DNA of 64,000 nt from Gordionus sp. m RMFG-2023 (GCF_954871325.1 NW_027050885.1:558001-622000), one strand, 5' to 3'; shown: positions 1 through 11,113, numbered from the stretch's first letter. The notes: generated from the letters alone by a model not told the origin. Translations and numbers: made by a program.

Positions 1-2049
1 TATAAAAAAACTTAAGAGATATTAAGGGTTAAATCATTGCGTTACGGTTAGGGTTATAGGGTTAAGGTTAGGGTTAGGGTTAGTGTTAGGGTTAGGGTTA
101 AGGTTAGTGTTAGATTTAGGGTTAGTAATAGTATTAAATATATAGAATATAATAAGATTATTTTTAAATTATTTTTCTAAGTTCATAAAGCATATATTAA
201 AGTGTTTTATATATATATATGTGAAACATACGTAAAAATGCTTATCACGTGAAAATATAAAAAAACCCATTCAAGGAATTTTAAAAATATAAAAAAACTC
301 AAGGGATATTAAGGCTTAAATCATTGAGTTAGGGTTAGGGTTAGAGCGTTAAGGTTAGAGTTAGGGTTAGTGTTGGGGTTAGGGTTAGTGTTAGATTTAG
401 GTTTAGTAATAGTATTAAATATATAGAATATAATAAGATTATTTTAAAATTATTTTTCTAAGTTCATAAAGTATATATTAGTGTTTTTTATATATATAGG
501 TAAAACATATGTAAAAATGCTTACCACGTGAAAATATAATAAAACCCTTCAAGGGATTTTTAAAATTTAAAAAAACTCAAGAGATATTAAGGGTTAATTC
601 ATTGGGTTAGGGTTAGGGTTAGAGGGTTAAGGTTAGGGTTAGTGTTAGGGTTAGTGTTAGATATAGGGTTAGTAATAGTATTAAATATATAGAATATAAT
701 AAGATTATTTTAAAATTATTTTTATAAGTTCATAAAGTATATATTAAAGTGTTTTTTATATATATATCTGAAACATACGTAAAAATGCTTATCACGCGAA
801 AATATAATAAATCCCTTACAAGGGATTTTAAAAATATAAAAAAACTCAAGAGATATTAAAAGTTAAATCATTGGGTTAGGGTTATGGTTAGGGGGTTAAG
901 GTTAGGGTTAGGGTTAGTGTTAGGGTTAGGGTTAAGGTTAGTGTTAGATTTAGGGTTAGTAATAGTATTAAATATATAGAATATAATAAGATTATTTTAA
1001 AATTATTTTTCTAAGTTCATAAAGTATATATTAAAGTGTTTTATATATATATGTGAAACATACGTAAAAATGCTTATCACGCGAAAATATAATTAATCCC
1101 TTACAAGGGATTTTAAAAATAACTAAAAACTCAAGAGATATTAAGGGTTAAATCATTGCGTTAGGGTTAGGGTTAGAGGTTTTAGGTTATGGTTAGGGTT
1201 AGTGTTAGAGGTTTAAGGTTATGGTTAGGGTTAGTGTTATATTTAGGGTTAGTAATAGTATTAAATATATAGAATATAATAAGATTATTTTAAAATTATT
1301 TTTCTAAGTTCATAAAGTATATATTAAAGTGTTTTATATATATATATATATATGTGAAACATACGTAAAAATGCTTATCACGCGAAAATATAATAAATCC
1401 CTTACAAGGGATTTTAAAATATAAAAAAACTCAAGAGATATTAAGGGTTAAATCATTGCGTTAGGGTTAGGGTTAGATGGTTAAGGTTAAAGTTAGAGTT
1501 AGGGTTAGTGTTGGGGTTAGGGTTAGTGTTAGATTTAGGTTTAGTAATAGTATTAAATATATAGAATATAATAAGATTATTTTAAAATTATTTTTCTAAG
1601 TTCATAAAGTATATATTAGTGTTTTTTATATATATATGTGAAACATATGTAAAAATGCTTATCACGTGAAAATATAATAAAACCCTTCAAGGGATTTTTA
1701 AAATTTAAAAAAACTCAAGAGATATTAAGGGTTAAATAATTGAGTTAGGGTTAGAGGGTTAAGGTTAGGGTTAGTGTTAGGGTTAGTGTTAAGGTTAGTG
1801 TTAGGGTTAGTGTTAGATATAGGGTTAGTAATAGTATTAAATATATAGAATATAATAAGATTATTTTAAAATTATTTTTCTAAGTTCATAATGTATATAT
1901 TATAGTGTTTTTTATATATATATGTGAAATATAAGTAAAAATGCTTATCACGTAAAAATTTAATAAAATCCTTTAAAGGGATTTTAAACGTTAAACCATC
2001 ATAACCTAATAAACACCTTCTAGTAGGTAAAATATAAAAAAACTCAAGG
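1..2049 (+). repeat. Unit 0: partial mosaic unit
   Basis: Monomers begin at 18, 305, 583, 852, 1137, 1437 and 1721 (lengths 287, 278, 269, 285, 300, 284, 329). The monomer at 305 is m4-like; 583 has an m5 head and m8 tail; 852 is m9-like; 1137 is m10-like with GAGGTTTTAGG; 1437 joins an m11 head to an m12/m4-type body; 1721 is an m13 variant ending in the Z block (1989-2028). The mixture of heads and tails marks this as recombined material, not a clean HOR. Confidence 0.85.
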
Positions 2050-2319
2050 GATATTAAGGGTTAAATATTTGGGTTAGGGTTAAGGTTAGTAAATGTTTAA
2101 AATATATAGAATATATTAAATCATTTTAAAATTATTTTTCAAGTAATCTCTTTTAAGACATTATATATTATTAGTAAATTAATAAATAATAGTAAGTTTT
2201 TAAAGTAAATATTAAAGTGTTTTTTATATATATATCTGAAACATACGTAAAAATGCTTATCACGCGAAAATATAATAAATCCCTTAGAAGGGATTTTAAA
2301 ATTATAAAAAAACTTAAGA
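2050..2319 (+). repeat. X monomer, short form (270 bp)
   Basis: A divergent monomer whose telomere-like head is cut to a few hexamers (GGGTTAGGGTTAAGGTTAG, then TAAATG). Its AT core carries a stretch found in no other monomer class, around TCTCTTTTAAGACATTATAT and continuing to about 2200. The tail is normal (CTGAAACATACG, CACGCG, CCCTTAGAAGGG). Identical in length to 20504-20773. Its origin is unknown; it could be an old unhomogenised monomer or one with inserted AT-rich DNA. Confidence 0.9.
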
Positions 2320-5300
2320 GATATTAAGGGTTAAATCATTGCGTTACGGTTAGGGTTATAGGGTTAAGGTTAGGGTTAGGGTTAGGGTTAGTGTTAGGGT
2401 TAGGGTTAAGGTAAGTGTTAGATTTAGGGTTAGTAATAGTATTAAATATATAGAATATAATAAGATTATTTTAAAATTATTTTTCTAAGTTCATAAAGTA
2501 TATATTAAAGTGTTTTATATATATATATATGTGAAACATACGTAAAAATGCTTATCACGCGAAAATATAATAAATCCCATAGAAGGGATTTTAAAAATAT
2601 AAAAAAACTCAAGAGATATTAAGGGTAAATCATTGGGTTAGGGTTAGGGTTAGAGGGTTAAGGTTAGGGTTAGGGTTAAGGTTTGTGTTAGATTTAGGGT
2701 TAGTAATAGTATTATATATATATAATATAAATAGAATATTTTAAAATTATTTTTCTAAGTTCATAAAGTATATATTAAAGTGTTTTTTATATATATATCT
2801 GAAACATACGTAAAAATGCTTATCACGCGAAAATATAATAAATCCCTTTCAAGGAATTTTAAAAATATTAAAAACTCACGAGATATTAAGGGTTAAATCA
2901 TTGGGTTAGGGTTAGGGTTAGAGGTTTAAGGTTAAGGTTAGGGTTAGGGTTAGTGTTAGGGTTAAGGTTAGTGTTAGATTTAGGGTTAGTAATAGTATTA
3001 AATATATAGAATATAATAAGATTATTTTAAAATTTATTTTCTAAGTTCATAAAGTATATATTAAAGTGTTTTATATATATTTATATGTGAAACATACGTA
3101 AAAATGCTTATCACGTGAAAATATAATAAAACCCTTTCAAGGAATTTTAAAAATATAAAAAAACTCAAGGGATATTAAGGGTTAAATCATTGAGTTAGGG
3201 TTAGGGTTAGAGGGTTAAGGTTAGGGTTAGGGTTAGGGTTAGTGTTTTAGGGTTAGGGTTAGTGTTAGATTTAGGGTTAGTAATAGTATTGAATATATAG
3301 AATATAATAAGAATAGTTAAAAATTATTTTTATAAGTTCATAAAGTATATATTAAAGTGTTTTTTATATATATATCTGAAACATACGTAAAAATGCTTAT
3401 CACGCGAAAATATAATAAATCCCTTACAAGGGATTTTAAAAATATAAAAAAACTCAAGAGATATTAAGGGTTAAATCATTCGGTTAGGGTTATGGTTAGG
3501 GGGTTAGGGTTAGGGTTAGTGTTAGGGTTAAGGTTAGTGTTAGATTTAGGGTTAGTAATAGTATTAAATATATAGAATATAATAAGATTATTTTAAAATT
3601 ATTTTTCTAAGTTCATAAAGTATATATTAAAGTGTTTTATATATATATATATGTGAAACATACGTAAAAATGCTTATCACGCGAAAATATAATAAATCCC
3701 ATAGAAGGGATTTTAAAAATATAAAAAAACTCAAGAGATATTAAGGGTAAATCATTGGGTTAGGGTTAGGGTTAGAGGGTTAAGGTTAGGGTTAGGGTTA
3801 AGGTTTGTGTTAGATTTAGGGTTAGTAATAGTATTATATATATATAATATAAATAGAATATTTTAAAATTATTTTTCTAAGTTCATAAAGCATATATTAA
3901 AGTGTTTTATATATATATATGTGAAACATACGTAAAAATGCTTATCACGTGAAAATATAATAAAACCCATTCAAGGAATTTTAAAAATATAAAAAAACTC
4001 AAGGGATATTAAGGCTTAAATCATTGAGTTAGGGTTAGGGTTAGAGGGTTAAGGTTAGAGTTAGGGTTAGTGTTGGGGTTAGGGTTAGTGTTAGATTTAG
4101 GGTTAGTAATAGTATTAAATATATAGAATATAATAAGATTATTTTAAAATTTATTTTCTAAGTTCATAAAGTATATATTAAAGTGTTTTATATATATTTA
4201 TATGTGAAACATACGTAAAAATGCTTATCACGTGAAAATATAATAAAACCCTTTCAAGGAATTTTAAAAATATAAAAAAACTCAAGGGATATTAAGGGTT
4301 AAATCATTGCGTTAGGGTTAGGGTTAGAGGTTTAAGGTTAGGGTTAGGGTTAGTGTTAGGGTTAGGGTTAGAGTTAGTGTTAGATTTAGGGTTAGTAATA
4401 GTATTAAATATATAGAATATAATAAGATTATTTTAAAATTATTTTTCTAAGTTTATAAAGCATATATTTAAGTGTTTTATATATATATATGTGAAACATA
4501 CGTAAAAATGCTTATCACGTGAAAGTATAATAAAACCCATTCAAGGAATTTTAAAAATATAAAAAAACTCAAGGGATATTAAGGCTTAAATCATTGAGTT
4601 AGGGTTAGAGTTAGAGGGTTAAAGTTAGAGTTAGGGTTAGTGTTGGGGTTAGGGTTAGTGTTAGATTTAGGTTTAGTAATAGTATTAAATATATAGAATA
4701 TAATAAGATTATTTTAAAATTATTTTTCTAAGTTCATAAAGTATATATTAGTTTTTTTTATATATATATGTGAAACATATGTAAAAATGCTTATCACGTG
4801 AAAATATAATAAAACCCTTCAAGGGATTTTAAAAATAACTAAAAACTCAAGAGATATTAAGGGTTAAATCATTGCGTTAGGGTTAGGGTTAGAGGTTTAA
4901 GGTTATGGTTAGGGTTAGTGTTAGAGGTTTAAGGTTATGGTTAGGGTTAGTGTTAGATTTAGGGTTAGTAATAGTATTAAATATATAGAATATAATAAGA
5001 TTATTTTAAAATTATTTTTCTAAGTTCATAAAGTATATATTAGTTTTTTTTATATATATATGTGAAACATATGTAAAAATGCTTATCACGCGAAAATATA
5101 ATTAATCCCTTACAAGGGATTTTAAAAATAACTAAAAACTCAAGAGATATTAAGGGTTAAATCATTGCGTTAGGGTTAGGGTTAGAGGTTTAAGGTTATG
5201 GTTAGGGTTAGTGTTAGAGGTTTAAGGTTATGGTTAGGGTTAGTGTTAGATTTAGGGTTAGTAATAGTATTAAATATATAGAATATAATAAGATTATTTT

Positions 5301-5753
5301 AAAATTATTTTTCTAAGTTCATAAAGTATATATTAGTTTTTTTTATATATATATGTGAAACATATGTAAAAATGCTTATCACGTGAAAATATAATAAAAC
5401 CCTTCAAGGGATTTTTAAAATTTAAAAAAACTCAAGAGATATTAAGGGTTAAATCATTGGGTTAGGGTTAGAGGGTTAAGGTTAGGGTTAGTGTTAGGGT
5501 TAGTGTTAGGGTTAGTGTTAGATATAGGGTTAGTAATAATATTAAATATATAGAATATAATAAGATTATTTTAAAATTATTTTTCTAAGTTCATAAAGTA
5601 TATATTATAGTGTTTTTTATATATATATGTGAAATATAAGTAAAAATGCTATCACGTAAAAATTTAATAAAATCCTTTAAAGGGATTTTAAACGTTAAAC
5701 CATCATAACCTAATAAACACCTTCTAGTAGGTAAAATATAAAAAAACTCAAGG
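2050..5753 (+). repeat. Unit 1: X-type unit, 13 monomers, 3,704 bp
   Basis: Starts with the short X monomer (2050-2319). Monomer starts: 2050, 2320, 2615, 2882, 3171, 3460, 3737, 4005, 4288, 4575, 4853, 5146, 5438. Only the last (m13 with Z block at 5693) and a few heads follow the standard order; most monomers join the head of one type to the tail of another. For example, 3737 has an m2 head and m3 tail, and 4005 an m4 head and m7 tail. It has 13 monomers like the canonical HOR but a different composition. Confidence 0.88.
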
Positions 5754-6050
5754 GATATTAAGGGTTAAATATTTGGGTTAGGGTTAAGGTTAGTAAATGT
5801 TTAAAATATATAGAATATATTAAATCATTTTAAAATTATTTTTCAAGGTATCTAGTTTAAAGAACTATAGGAATTAATCTCTTTTAAGACATTATATATT
5901 ATTAGTAAATTAATAAATAATAGTAAGTTCTTAAAGTAAATATTAAAGTGTTTTTTATATATATATCTGAAACATACGTAAAAATGCTTATCACGCGAAA
6001 ATATAATAAATACCTTAGAAGGGATTTTAAAATTATAAAAAAACTTAAGA
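5754..6050 (+). repeat. X monomer, long form (297 bp)
   Basis: Same as the 270-bp X monomer but with 27 extra bases at 5848-5874, between TTTTTCAAG and TAATCTC. The extra bases contain CTAGTT and AACTATAG, an imperfect inverted repeat. The dyad reads TACCTTAGAAGGG, a change shared with the copy at 23340. Confidence 0.9.
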
Positions 6051-8631
6051 GATATTAAGGGTTAAATCATTGCGTTACGGTTAGGGTTATAGGGTTAAGG
6101 TTAGGGTTAGGGTTAGTGTTAGGTTTAGGGTTAAGGTTAGTGTTAGATTTAGGGTTAGTAATAGTATTAAATATATAGAATATAATAAGATTATTTTTAA
6201 ATTATTTTTCTAAGTTCATAAAGTATATATTAAAGTGTTTTATATATATATATGTGAAACATATGTAAAAATGCTTATCACGTAAAAATTTAATAAAATC
6301 CTTGAAAGGTATTTTAAAAATATAAAAAAACTCAAGGGATATTAAGGGTTAAATCATTGAGTTAGGGTTAGGGTTAGAGGGTTAAGGTTAGGGTTAGTGT
6401 TAGGGTTAGTGTTTTAGGGTTAGGGTTAGTGTTAGATTTAGGGTTAGTAATAGTATTAAATATATAGAATATAATAAGAATAGTTAAAAATTATTTTTTT
6501 AAGTTCATAAAGTATATATTAAAGTATTTTTTATATATATATGTGAAACATACGTAAAAATGCTTATCACGTGAAAATATAATAAAACCCTTTCAAGGGA
6601 TTTTAAAAATATAAAAAAACTCAAGGGATATTAAGCGTTAAATTACTGGGTTAGGGTTAGGGTTAGAGAGTTAAGGTTATGGTTAGGGTTATTGTTAGAT
6701 TTAGGGTTAGTAATAGTATTAAATATATAGAATATAATAAGATTATTTTAAAATTTATTTTCTAAGTTCATAAAGTATATATTAAAGTGTTTTATATATA
6801 TATATGTGAAACATACGTAAAAATGCTTATCACGTGAAAATATAATAAAACCCTTTCAAGGAATTTTAAAAATATAAAAAAACTCAAGGGATATTAAGGG
6901 TTAAATCATTGAGTTAGGGTTAGGGTTAGAGGGTTAAGGTTAGGGTTAGGGTTAGGGTTAGTGTTAGATTTAGGGTTAGTAATAGTATTAAATATATAGA
7001 ATATAATAAGAATAGTTAAAAATTATTTTTATAAGTTCATAAAGTATATATTAAAGTGTTTTTTATATATATATCTGAAACATACGTAAAAATGCTTATC
7101 ACGCGAAAATATAATAAATCCCTTACAAGGGATTTTAAAAATATAAAAAAACTCAAGAGATATTAAGGGTTAAATCATTGGGTTAGGGTTATGGTTAGGG
7201 GGTTAGGGTTAGGGTTAGTGTTAGGGTTAGGGTTAAGGTTAGTGTTAGATTTAGGGTTAGTAATAGTATTAAATATATAGAATATAATAAGATTATTTTA
7301 AAATTATTTTTCTATGTTCATAAAGTATATATTAAAGTGTTTTATATATATATATGTGAAACATACGTAAAAATGCTTATCACGCGAAAATATAATTAAT
7401 CCCTTACAAGGGATTTTAAAAATAACTAAAAACTCAAGAGATATTAAGGGTTAAATCATTGCGTTAGGGTTAGGGTTAGAGGTTTAAGGTTATGGTTAGG
7501 GTTAGTGTTAGAGGTTTAAGGTTATGGTTAGGGTTAGTGTTAGATTTAGGGTTAGTAATAGTATTAAATATATAGAATATAATAAGATTATTTTAAAATT
7601 ATTTTTCTAAGTTCATAAAGTATATATTAAAGTGTTTTATATATATATATATATGTGAAACATACGTAAAAATGCTTATCACGCGAAAATATAATAAATC
7701 CCTTACAAGGGATTTTTAAAATATAAAAAAACTCAAGAGATATTATGGGTTAAATCATTGCGTTAGGGTTAGGGTTAGATGGTTAAGGTTAGGGTTAGGG
7801 TTAGTGTTAGGGTTAGGGTTAGAGTTAGTGTTAGATTTAGGGTTAGTAATAGTATTAAATATATAGAATATAATAAGATTATTTTAAAATTTTTTTTCTA
7901 AGTTTATAAAGCATATATTTAAGTGTTTTATATATATATATGTGAAACATACGTAAAAATGCTTATCACGTGAAAGTATAATAAAACCCATTCAAGGAAT
8001 TTTAAAAATATAAAAAAACTCAAGGGATATTAAGGCTTAAATCATTGAGTTAGGGTTAGAGTTAGAGGGTTAAAGTTAGAGTTAGGGTTAGTGTTGGGGT
8101 TAGGGTTAGTGTTAGATTTAGGTTTAGTAATAGTATTAAATATATAGAATATAATAAGATTATTTTAAAATTATTTTTCTAAGTTCATAAAGTATATATT
8201 AGTTTTTTTTATATATATATGTGAAACATATGTAAAAATGCTTATCACGTGAAAATATAATAAAACCCTTCAAGGGATTTTTAAAATTTAAAAAAACTCA
8301 AGAGATATTAAGGGTTAAATCATTGGGTTAGGGTTAGAGGGTTAAGGTTAGGGTTAGTGTTAGGGTTAGTGTTAGGGTTAGTGTTAGGGTTAGTGTTAGA
8401 TATAGGGTTAGTAATAGTATTAAATATATAGAATATAATAAGATTATTTTAAAATTATTTTTCTAAGTTCATAAAGTATATATTATAGTGTTTTTTATAT
8501 ATATATGTGAAATATAAGTAAAAATGCTATCACGTAAAAATTTAATAAAATCCTTTAAAGGGATTTTAAACGTTAAACCATCATAACCTAATAAACACCT
8601 TCTAGTAGGTAAAATATAAAAAAACTCAAGG
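5754..8631 (+). repeat. Unit 2: X-type unit, 10 monomers, 2,878 bp
   Basis: Long X monomer (5754-6050), then a hybrid with the GTTACGG head and m5 tail (6051-6337), then m6 to m13 in canonical order with starts 6338, 6627, 6890, 7159, 7440, 7739, 8026 and 8304. The last monomer is 328 bp because it holds one extra 12-bp GGGTTAGTGTTA step compared with the usual 316. In effect the X monomer plus one hybrid replaces m1-m5. Z block at 8571-8610. Confidence 0.9.
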
Positions 8632-8914
8632 GATATTAAGGGTTAAATATTTGGGTTAGGGTTAGGGTTAGGGTTAGGGTTAGGGTTAGGGTTAGTGTTA
8701 GGGTTAGGGTTAAGGTTAGTGTTAGATTTAGGGTTAGTAATAGTATTAAATATATAGAATATAATAAGATTATTTTTAAATTATTTTTCTAAGTTCATAA
8801 AGTATATATTAAAGTGTTTTATATATATATGTGAAACATACGTAAAAATGCTTATCACGCTAAAATATAATAAATCCCATAGAAGGGATTTTAAAAATAT
8901 AAAAAAACTCAATA
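8632..8914 (+). repeat. Monomer m1 (283 bp), HOR start
   Basis: Opens each Y-type HOR. Recognised by TTAAATATTTGGG and the perfect (GGGTTA)7 run at 8653-8694, followed by the GATTATTTTTAAATT core. The box here is CACGCT and the dyad TCCCATAGAAGGGA, a 7-bp stem with a longer loop than in m8 or m9. Confidence 0.93.
8653..8694 (+). repeat. Perfect (GGGTTA)7 telomeric run (reference copy)
   Basis: Seven uninterrupted GGGTTA hexamers in m1, starting 21 bp after the unit start. Seven-copy runs also start at 12313, 15973, 17137, 31075, 34723, 38383, 41768, 45428, 46592, 48013, 51661, 55321, 58706, 62366 and 63530; two units have eight copies. Elsewhere hexamer runs are broken after three or four copies. 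The run can in principle form G-quadruplexes and bind telomere-repeat proteins of the TRF/Tbf1 type; neither is shown here. Confidence 0.93.
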
Positions 8915-9179
8915 GATATTAAGGGTAAATCATTGGGTTAGGGTTAGGGTTAGAGGGTTTAGGTAGGTTAGGGTTAAGGTTTGTGTTAGATTTAGGGTTA
9001 GTAATAGTATTATATATATATAATATAAATAGAATATTTTAAAATTATTTTTCTAAGTTCATAAAGTATATATTAAAGTGTTTTTTATATATATATCTGA
9101 AACATACGTAAAAATGCTTATCACGCGAAAATATAATAAATCCCTTTCAAGGAATTTTAAAAATATTAAAAACTCACGA
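8915..9179 (+). repeat. Monomer m2 (265 bp)
   Basis: Head AAGGGTAAATCATT with a shortened telomere-like block (GGTTTAGGTAGG, AAGGTTTGTG). The AT core differs from all other canonical monomers: TATTATATATATATAATATA, then AATAG. Tail has CTGAAACATACG and CACGCG. Confidence 0.92.
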
Positions 9180-9464
9180 GATATTAAGGGTTAAATCATT
9201 GGGTTAGGGTTAGGGTTAGAGGTTTAAGGTTAAGGTTAGGGTTAGTGTTAGGGTTAGGGTTAAGGTTAGTGTTAGATTTAGGGTTAGTAATAGTATTAAA
9301 TATATAGAATATAATAAGATTAATTTAAAATTATTTTTCTAAGTTCATAAAGCATATATTAAAGTGTTTTATATATATATGTGAAACATACGTAAAAATG
9401 CTTATCACGTGAAAATATAAAAAAACCCATTCAAGGAATTTTAAAAATATAAAAAAACTCAAGG
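9180..9464 (+). repeat. Monomer m3 (285 bp)
   Basis: Preceded by ACTCACGA, unlike the usual ACTCAAGA/G. Head has GAGGTTTAAGGTTAAGG; core GATTAATTTAAAATT; tail AAAGCATATATT, CACGTG and CCCATTCAAGGAATT. The tail resembles that of m11. Confidence 0.92.
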
Positions 9465-9742
9465 GATATTAAGGCTTAAATCATTGAGTTAGGGTTAGGG
9501 TTAGAGCGTTAAGGTTAGAGTTAGGGTTAGTGTTGGGGTTAGGGTTAGTGTTAGATTTAGGTTTAGTAATAGTATTAAATATATAGAATATAATAAGATT
9601 ATTTTAAAATTATTTTTCTAAGTTCATAAAGTATATATTAGTGTTTTTTATATATATAGGTAAAACATATGTAAAAATGCTTACCACGTGAAAATATAAT
9701 AAAACCCTTCAAGGGATTTTTAAAATTTAAAAAAACTCAAGA
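9465..9742 (+). repeat. Monomer m4 (278 bp)
   Basis: Head AAGGCTTAAATCATTGAG, GAGCGTTAAGG and GTGTTGGGGTTAGGG. Tail TATTAGTG, TATATAGGTAAAACATATG and TTACCACGTG, so the first CpG of the box is lost (CATATG for CATACG). Same length as m12 and closely related to it. Confidence 0.92.
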
Positions 9743-10011
9743 GATATTAAGGGTTAATTCATTGGGTTAGGGTTAGGGTTAGAGGGTTAAGGTTAGGGTT
9801 AGTGTTAGGGTTAGTGTTAGATATAGGGTTAGTAATAGTATTAAATATATAGAATATAATAAGATTATTTTAAAATTATTTTTCTAAGTTCATAAAGTAT
9901 ATATTAAAGTGTTTTATATATATATATGTGAAACATACGTAAAAATGCTTATCACGTAAAAATTTAATAAAATCCTTGAAAGGTATTTTAAAAATATAAA
10001 AAAACTCAAGG
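9743..10011 (+). repeat. Monomer m5 (269 bp)
   Basis: Head GGTTAATTCATTGGG and TTAGATATAGGG; tail CACGTAAAAATTTAATAAA with a weak dyad CCTTGAAAGG. Related to m13, with which it forms a hybrid at 47682. Confidence 0.92.
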
Positions 10012-10300
10012 GATATTAAGGGTTAAATCATTGAGTTAGGGTTAGGGTTAGAGGGTTAAGGTTAGGGTTAGTGTTAGGGTTAGTGTTTTAGGGTTAGGGT
10101 TAGTGTTAGATTTAGGGTTAGTAATAGTATTAAATATATAGAATATAATAAGAATAGTTAAAAATTATTTTTTTAAGTTCATAAAGTATATATTAAAGTA
10201 TTTTTTATATATATATGTGAAACATACGTAAAAATGCTTATCACGTGAAAATATAATAAAACCCTTTCAAGGGATTTTAAAAATATAAAAAAACTCAAGG
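10012..10300 (+). repeat. Monomer m6 (289 bp)
   Basis: Marked by GTGTTTTAGGG in the head (GTGTTTTAGTG in Q-type units) and GAATAGTTAAAAATT in the core, shared only with m8. Tail CACGTG and CCCTTTCAAGGG. Confidence 0.92.
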
Positions 10301-10563
10301 GATATTAAGCGTTAAATTACTGGGTTAGGGTTAGGGTTAGAGAGTTAAGGTTATGGTTAGGGTTATTGTTAGATTTAGGGTTAGTAATAGTATTAAATAT
10401 ATAGAATATAATAAGATTATTTTAAAATTTATTTTCTAAGTTCATAAAGTATATATTAAAGTGTTTTATATATATATATGTGAAACATACGTAAAAATGC
10501 TTATCACGTGAAAATATAATAAAACCCTTTCAAGGAATTTTAAAAATATAAAAAAACTCAAGG
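10301..10563 (+). repeat. Monomer m7 (263 bp)
   Basis: Head TTAAGCGTTAAATTACTGGG with GAGAGTTAAGG and GGGTTATTGTTAG; core AAAATTTATTTTC. It has the shortest telomere-like block of the canonical set. Tail CACGTG and CCCTTTCAAGGAATT. Confidence 0.92.
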
Positions 10564-10832
10564 GATATTAAGGGTTAAATCATTGAGTTAGGGTTAGGGT
10601 TAGAGGGTTAAGGTTAGGGTTAGGGTTAGGGTTAGTGTTAGATTTAGGGTTAGTAATAGTATTAAATATATAGAATATAATAAGAATAGTTAAAAATTAT
10701 TTTTATAAGTTCATAAAGTATATATTAAAGTGTTTTTTATATATATATCTGAAACATACGTAAAAATGCTTATCACGCGAAAATATAATAAATCCCTTAC
10801 AAGGGATTTTAAAAATATAAAAAAACTCAAGA
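10564..10832 (+). repeat. Monomer m8 (269 bp)
   Basis: Head TCATTGAGTTAGGG; several consecutive TTAGGG; core GAATAGTTAAAAATT as in m6; tail CTGAAACATACG, CACGCG and the strong dyad AAATCCCTT-AC-AAGGGATTT (9-bp stem). Confidence 0.92.
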
Positions 10833-11029
10833 GATATTAAGGGTTAAATCATTGGGTTAGGGTTATGGTTAGGGGGTTAGGGTTAGGGTTAGTGTTAGGG
10901 TTAGGGTTAAGGTTAGTGTTAGATTTAGGGTTAGTAATAGTATTAAATATATAGAATATAATAAGATTATTTTAAAATTATTTTTCTAAGTTCATAAAGT
11001 ATATATTAAAGTGTTTTATATATATATAT

Positions 11030-11060
11030 GTGAAACATACGTAAAAATGCTTATCACGCG
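11030..11060 (+). other. Conserved CpG box of the monomer (reference copy in m9)
   Basis: GTGAAACATACGTAAAAATG followed by CTTATCACGCG. This is the least variable part of the monomer and holds most of its CpG dinucleotides: one in TACGTA and one in TCACG, with three in the CACGCG form. The second motif is TCACGTGA (a perfect 8-bp palindrome) in m3, m6, m7, m11 and m12; CACGTG without the leading T in m4; CACGCG in m2 and m8-m10; CACGTA in m5 and m13; CACGCT or CACGCG in m1. Its constancy amid AT-rich drift suggests, but does not prove, a protein-binding site. Confidence 0.7.
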
Positions 11061-11071
11061 AAAATATAATT

Positions 11072-11089
11072 AATCCCTTACAAGGGATT
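11072..11089 (+). other. Inverted repeat AATCCCTT-AC-AAGGGATT (reference copy)
   Basis: A perfect 8-bp dyad with a 2-nt centre (9-bp stem in m8, m10 and others). It sits 11-12 bp after the CpG box in nearly every monomer. The centre varies (TTAC, TTTC, CATAGA, TTTAAA) while the CCC/GGG arms are mostly kept, although m3, m4, m5, m7, m11 and m12 have mismatched arms. It has no poly-U context that would make it a terminator. Confidence 0.7.
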
Positions 11090-11113
11090 TTAAAAATAAC
11101 TAAAAACTCAAGA

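Larger units (their letters stand above)
1137..8631 (+). repeat. X-type block, copy 1
   Basis: Block containing two divergent X monomers (2050 and 5754) and many mosaic monomers. It matches 19602-26217: the X monomers recur at +18,454 (20504) and +17,586 (23340). The change in offset reflects about 868 bp present here but missing from copy 2, in the interval corresponding to about 4288-5437. Private variants shared only by the two copies, such as TTCTATGTTCAT near 7312 and 24895 and ATTATGGGTTAA near 7742 and 25328, show common descent of the blocks. Confidence 0.85.
10833..11113 (+). repeat. Monomer m9 (281 bp)
   Basis: Head GGGTTATGGTTAGGGGGTTA; tail CACGCG, then AATTAATCCCTTAC and AATAACTAAAAACTC. 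A typical-length monomer: G-rich head about 10841-10935, AT core to about 11016, TA run to 11029, conserved box 11030-11060, dyad 11072-11089. Confidence 0.92.

Noticed and set aside
5848-5874. Small transposon or insertion in the long X monomer
   Set aside because: 27 bp with only an imperfect inverted repeat and no target-site duplication seen. It may equally be a deletion in the short form.
8653-8694. True terminal telomere
   Set aside because: The longest perfect run is eight hexamers, embedded in satellite on both sides. Telomeres proper would be a long unbroken terminal run at the end of the sequence.
11011-11030. TATA-box promoters at the (TA)n runs
   Set aside because: The runs occur in every monomer with variable length and have no gene downstream. 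Simple dinucleotide expansion explains them.
11030-11060. Yeast-type point centromere (CDEI motif followed by an AT-rich stretch)
   Set aside because: RTCACRTG is matched, but there is no CDEIII-like motif, and the motif occurs in about a third or more of the monomers of a long array, so a point centromere is not supported.
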